Below, piece by piece: positions 61,345-64,000 of a DNA stretch of 64,000 bases. This DNA is from Otis tarda. Taxonomy: Eukaryota; Chordata; Aves; Otidiformes; Otididae. Within the stretch, counting starts at the first letter, position 1, and every line of letters begins with the position of its first letter. The stretch is taken from positions 1,620,501-1,684,500 of the forward strand of contig CM048576.1 of assembly GCA_026413225.1 (NCBI GenBank), read 5' to 3'. A program made the translations under genes and the position numbers. The notes below the pieces were generated by a model. That model was not told where the DNA came from and searched no databases. It was given only the letters and a program-made list of their open reading frames with translations.

Positions 61345-63982
61345 GTGAGTAGTGCTGAGATGCTTTACCTTTTCAAAGCCTGTACGCTAATTCCCTTTGC
61401 GGGGCTTACAGAGCAAACTGAAAAGAGGGGAGATGTTTTTGACTGTCCTGGAGAAGGTGTCAAAAAGGGCTGTGATTAATCTCAGGAAAACTTCTTTTAA
61501 AACCATTCTGTTATGTTCTTTTTCTCTCTCTTATTTTAAAGATGCCTTTGAAAAAGATTTGTTTGTTAGAAGTTTTGAGTTTATTTTCTTGTTGCCGATA
61601 GTATCATTAATTTCCTCATCTTTCCTCCTCCCACCCTATTTTTTTCTGCATTTGTTACTTGTGTTACTTACCCACGGAAAGCCTTAAGGGTTAGAAAATT
61701 GACAAATTGCATTTTCTTCACTATTGTTTTTTTTGCTTTCTTTAGCCTGAGATCTTCTTTGACGTCGTCAGCTTGTCTACGTGGCAGGAGGTGCTGACGG
61801 ATGCGCAGCAAGACCACCTGAAAAAATTCCTGCCTCACTTTCCTGAAAACAACCGAGAGCATCAGAACAAACTCATCTCTGCCTTGTTCAGCGGTGAAAA
61901 CTTCCGTTTTGGAAATCCACTGCACATCGCCCAGAAACTCTTCCGGGGTGAGTGAGCATCATAAACTTCTGTGTCTTTTGGGGGTTAAGTTCTTAGCTAG
62001 CAGCTGATGAAAACTCAAATGTTTTTTATCTCTTTCTTACAGATGGACACTTCAATCCTGAAGTTGTGAAATACCGGCAGCTCTGTTTTAAGTCCCAGTA
62101 CAAACGCTATCTGAGCTCTCAGCAGCAGTACTTCTACCGACTGCTCAAGCAGATCCTGGCTTCCCGCAACGTGAGTGGCTTCGGGGCGCAGTCATCGCTG
62201 TGTTCTCTAGTGAACAGGTTGTCTTTGCAATGAAAGATCTTGGTATTTGTGCCTTCTCTGTCTTTCCTTTCATGGACGCTGCTTTTCTGGTTTTCCAGTG
62301 GCCCCTATAAAATGAGAACGCTTGTCACATCGTTATGTTTGCAAATGTCAGGTTTTGAAACTCTCGTAGCTCTCACTTCTGTCCTGAGTCTTTTTTCGGT
62401 GCCCACCTTGCCAGCCCTTCCTACACTGGCCACTTTACCCCTTACTGTCCTCTTAACAAGTCATGCTGCCTTCATTTTCCCCCGTTTCTGCCGCTGTGAA
62501 AGCTGTGAGGGTTAAAACGTATTCATCGAAAGAGACAGTATTCTATGTCTGTGGTGTGTATTTGACATGGAAACTGCAGAAGTGGATCTCAGACCAATGA
62601 TTCCTCCCAACAGTCCCCATGAAATGAGAGTGAAGGGGCAGAAATTTCTCCTTGCCTTTTTCCTCCCCTTTAATTTGTGGTCTAAAATGCTGGTTGTAAA
62701 ATCTCTTCTGTAGCAGATACTGATACTTTGTAAGGGTTATCCTAGACAGAACTGAGGTGTTTACCGCACCAACTCCACGTGTTAAACTTGCTGAAAGTAC
62801 ACGAGTTGAGCATAGTTCTCTGTTCTAGCTTTCAGCGCCGTAGCTGAGATAGCTAACGTCACACGTATCTCATCTTCCAGCACTTGCTGGATTTAGCTCG
62901 GAAAGGAGGCCCGGATATGACCCGAAGGAGAAAGCACTTCTCCCCGACGTATGACGCAGAAGAACGAGACAGACGGACGCATCGGCGCTACTTGAAGATT
63001 CTGAGGGAAGTGAAAGAGGAGTGTGGAGATACCACCTTGTCTTCTGATGAAGAAGGTAACGCCCTGGACTGAACTAAAGACTTGAGCTGTGGATGGAGAA
63101 AGACACGTTTTTTTAATGTGAGGACAGTGGCTTTGATAGAAGAATGGAAACTGGAGTCCAGTTTTACTGGCTGTGCTCTAATGAAGACAGGGGAATAGAA
63201 TTATGTAGAGTGGTGCTAGGTCTTGCAGAAATAAGTTTCTTTCTTTCTTTCTTTTAGATCTAAGCTCCTGGCCTCCAAGTTCTCCAGCACGTTGTCCCAG
63301 TCCACCGATTCCCCTGAGAGTGATCCCCACATTGTCAACCTTGGACATGAAAACAGCAGGTGAGAACCAAACTACGGTCGATACGGATTTAGGAGTGAGA
63401 ATTACTTTGACGCTCTGCAAGAAATCAGTTTGAAAATCTGTTGTTTTGTGAGAAATCTTGTCGTGCTTCGTTTTTGCAGTCTCCAAACCAGTTGGCTCTT
63501 CTCCCAGTTTATTTAATCTTTTTCTCCTTGGGAGGCTAGTATTTTAACACAAGAGTCTACGGTTTGTGTAATACTACTGATTTCTCTGTTATATTTTGCC
63601 GTTAGTGGTTGAAGCGTTAGCATAGTCCAGTTTGAAATATTTTGGTGTATATGCCAAAGGAACTCCTCCTGAGGTTACTATAATCGAGTCTGCAAACCCT
63701 TCGTGCAGCGCAACAGTGAAATCTGATGACCCGAGGAAGAAAGTCTTGAAATAAGTCGGTTGATTAGAAGAATGAAATTCAAATAAAGAAAATGTAGTTA
63801 CTGAAATTTGGAGATTGTTGAAAGCGGGAATGGAAAGCAAGTGGCATTCTAAGAAAAGTAACAGTAATGGAAAACTGCAAATAATCTCCGAATCTTTTTT
63901 CGTTGCAGACAGGATAGAACTTGGGGAAAGTGATTTGAAGATGATGTTGAAGAAGCACCATGAGAAACGAAAACGTCAGCCT
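61210..63982 (+). CDS. NFRKB: NFRKB, nuclear factor related to kappaB binding protein / INO80 subunit G (5' part, residues 1-272)
   Basis: Six coding exons (61210-61344, 61746-61947, 62043-62170, 62881-63055, 63258-63359, 63909-63982) join in frame and match the N-terminus of human NFRKB almost residue for residue, from MDSLDHMLTDPLELGPCGDG onwards. Residues of about 39-156 form the DEUBAD domain, which binds and inhibits the deubiquitinase UCHL5 (UCH37) within the INO80 chromatin remodeller. The inhibitory FRF hairpin is present (NFRFGNP, FRF at residues 98-100). The window ends in the following intron; most of the roughly 1,300-residue protein, including the winged-helix region, lies outside. 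Nuclear protein, probably constitutively expressed from the CpG-island promoter. Confidence 0.96.
61746..61947 (+). CDS. NFRKB: NFRKB coding exon 2 (residues 46-112): DEUBAD core with FRF hairpin
   Basis: Encodes PEIFFDVVSLSTWQEVL, a helical segment with several differences from human, and FSGENFRFGNPLHIAQKLFR. The FRF loop is the part that occupies the active-site cleft of UCHL5 in published structures. Ends in phase 1 at CCGGG|GTGAGT. Confidence 0.97.
62043..62170 (+). CDS. NFRKB: NFRKB coding exon 3 (residues 113-155): end of DEUBAD
   Basis: Encodes DGHFNPEVVKYRQLCFKSQY and on to RLLKQILASRN. The preceding intron is only 95 bases (61,948-62,042). Donor CGCAAC|GTGAGT, phase 0. Confidence 0.97.
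62881..63055 (+). CDS. NFRKB: NFRKB coding exon 4 (residues 156-213)
   Basis: Starts HLLDLARKGGPDMTRRRKHF, a basic stretch that differs clearly from human, then the conserved RRYLKILREVKEECGDTTLS. The SSDEE motif is a likely casein kinase 2 site. Ends in phase 1 at GAAGAAG|GTAACG. Confidence 0.95.
63236..63255 (+). repeat. (TTTC)n microsatellite serving as polypyrimidine tract
   Basis: Four to five TTTC/TTCT units run straight into TTTTAG, the acceptor of NFRKB coding exon 5. Length change here could affect splicing strength. Confidence 0.65.
63258..63359 (+). CDS. NFRKB: NFRKB coding exon 5 (residues 214-247)
   Basis: Encodes DLSSWPPSSPARCPSP and PLRVIPTLSTLDMKTA. Pro/Ser-rich linker matching human. 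The acceptor is preceded by a TTTC/TTCT repeat acting as the polypyrimidine tract. Ends in phase 1 at AGCAG|GTGAGA. Confidence 0.94.
63909..63982 (+). CDS. NFRKB: NFRKB coding exon 6 (residues 248-272)
   Basis: After CGTTGCAG encodes DRIELGESDLKMMLKKHHEK and RKRQP, matching human KVELGDSDLKIMLKKHHEKR. The donor is CAGCCT|GTAAGA. The gene continues beyond the window. Confidence 0.94.
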
Positions 63983-64000
63983 GTAAGATGTCGAGAAGTC

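Noticed and set aside
1-64000. Search for CRISPR arrays, operons, bacterial or phage genes, viral genes and endogenous retroviral ORFs
   Set aside because: None seen. All supported genes are vertebrate multi-exon genes, and no gag/pol/env-like frame was recognised.

Overview
This window is a piece of vertebrate nuclear DNA, most likely from a bird. It carries intron-split genes with GT-AG junctions, CpG-island promoters, the 3' end of a CR1 LINE with the ATTCTGTG-type tail typical of sauropsids, and decayed MIR-like SINEs. Compact introns (22 PRDM10 coding exons in about 28 kb) favour a bird over a mammal, turtle or crocodile. The gene order APLP2 (minus), PRDM10 (plus), NFRKB (plus) is the one known from human 11q24.3, seen in reverse orientation. 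Species cannot be fixed from sequence alone.

Layout. 1-6259 is the start of APLP2 intron 1 (minus strand). 6260-6340 is APLP2 coding exon 1 (signal peptide), followed by its CpG-island promoter up to about 6.7 kb. 6.7-20.3 kb is a CpG-poor, AT-rich intergenic block with one recognisable CR1 fragment and no supported gene. 20.3-22.1 kb is the PRDM10 CpG island, with three CTCF-like cores, duplicated inverted CCAAT modules, YY1 sites and a second, textbook CCAAT x3 + TATA + initiator promoter at 21.76-21.92 kb. PRDM10 intron 1 runs to 29,528. Exon 2 carries two short upstream ORFs and the start codon at 29,626. The 22 coding exons end at 57,971 and give a continuous 1,203-residue reading frame. 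The 3' UTR runs to about 60.12 kb. NFRKB follows head-to-tail within a few hundred bases: CpG island with two NRF-1 sites at 60.3-60.6 kb, start codon at 61,210, and six coding exons (residues 1-272, containing the DEUBAD domain) before the window ends in intron 7.

The genes do not form an operon-like unit. PRDM10 is a sequence-specific zinc-finger regulator, NFRKB is an INO80 chromatin-remodelling subunit that inhibits the deubiquitinase UCHL5, and APLP2 is a membrane protein of the APP family. No new multi-gene system was found. The most interesting points are regulatory or gene-structural: the internal TATA promoter, the CTCF triplet, a GC-AG intron, an 18-nt exon extension, the two uORFs, a CpG-rich block in PRDM10 intron 1 with an inverted POU octamer pair and HOX/PBX/MEIS-like sites, and the very tight PRDM10-NFRKB junction.
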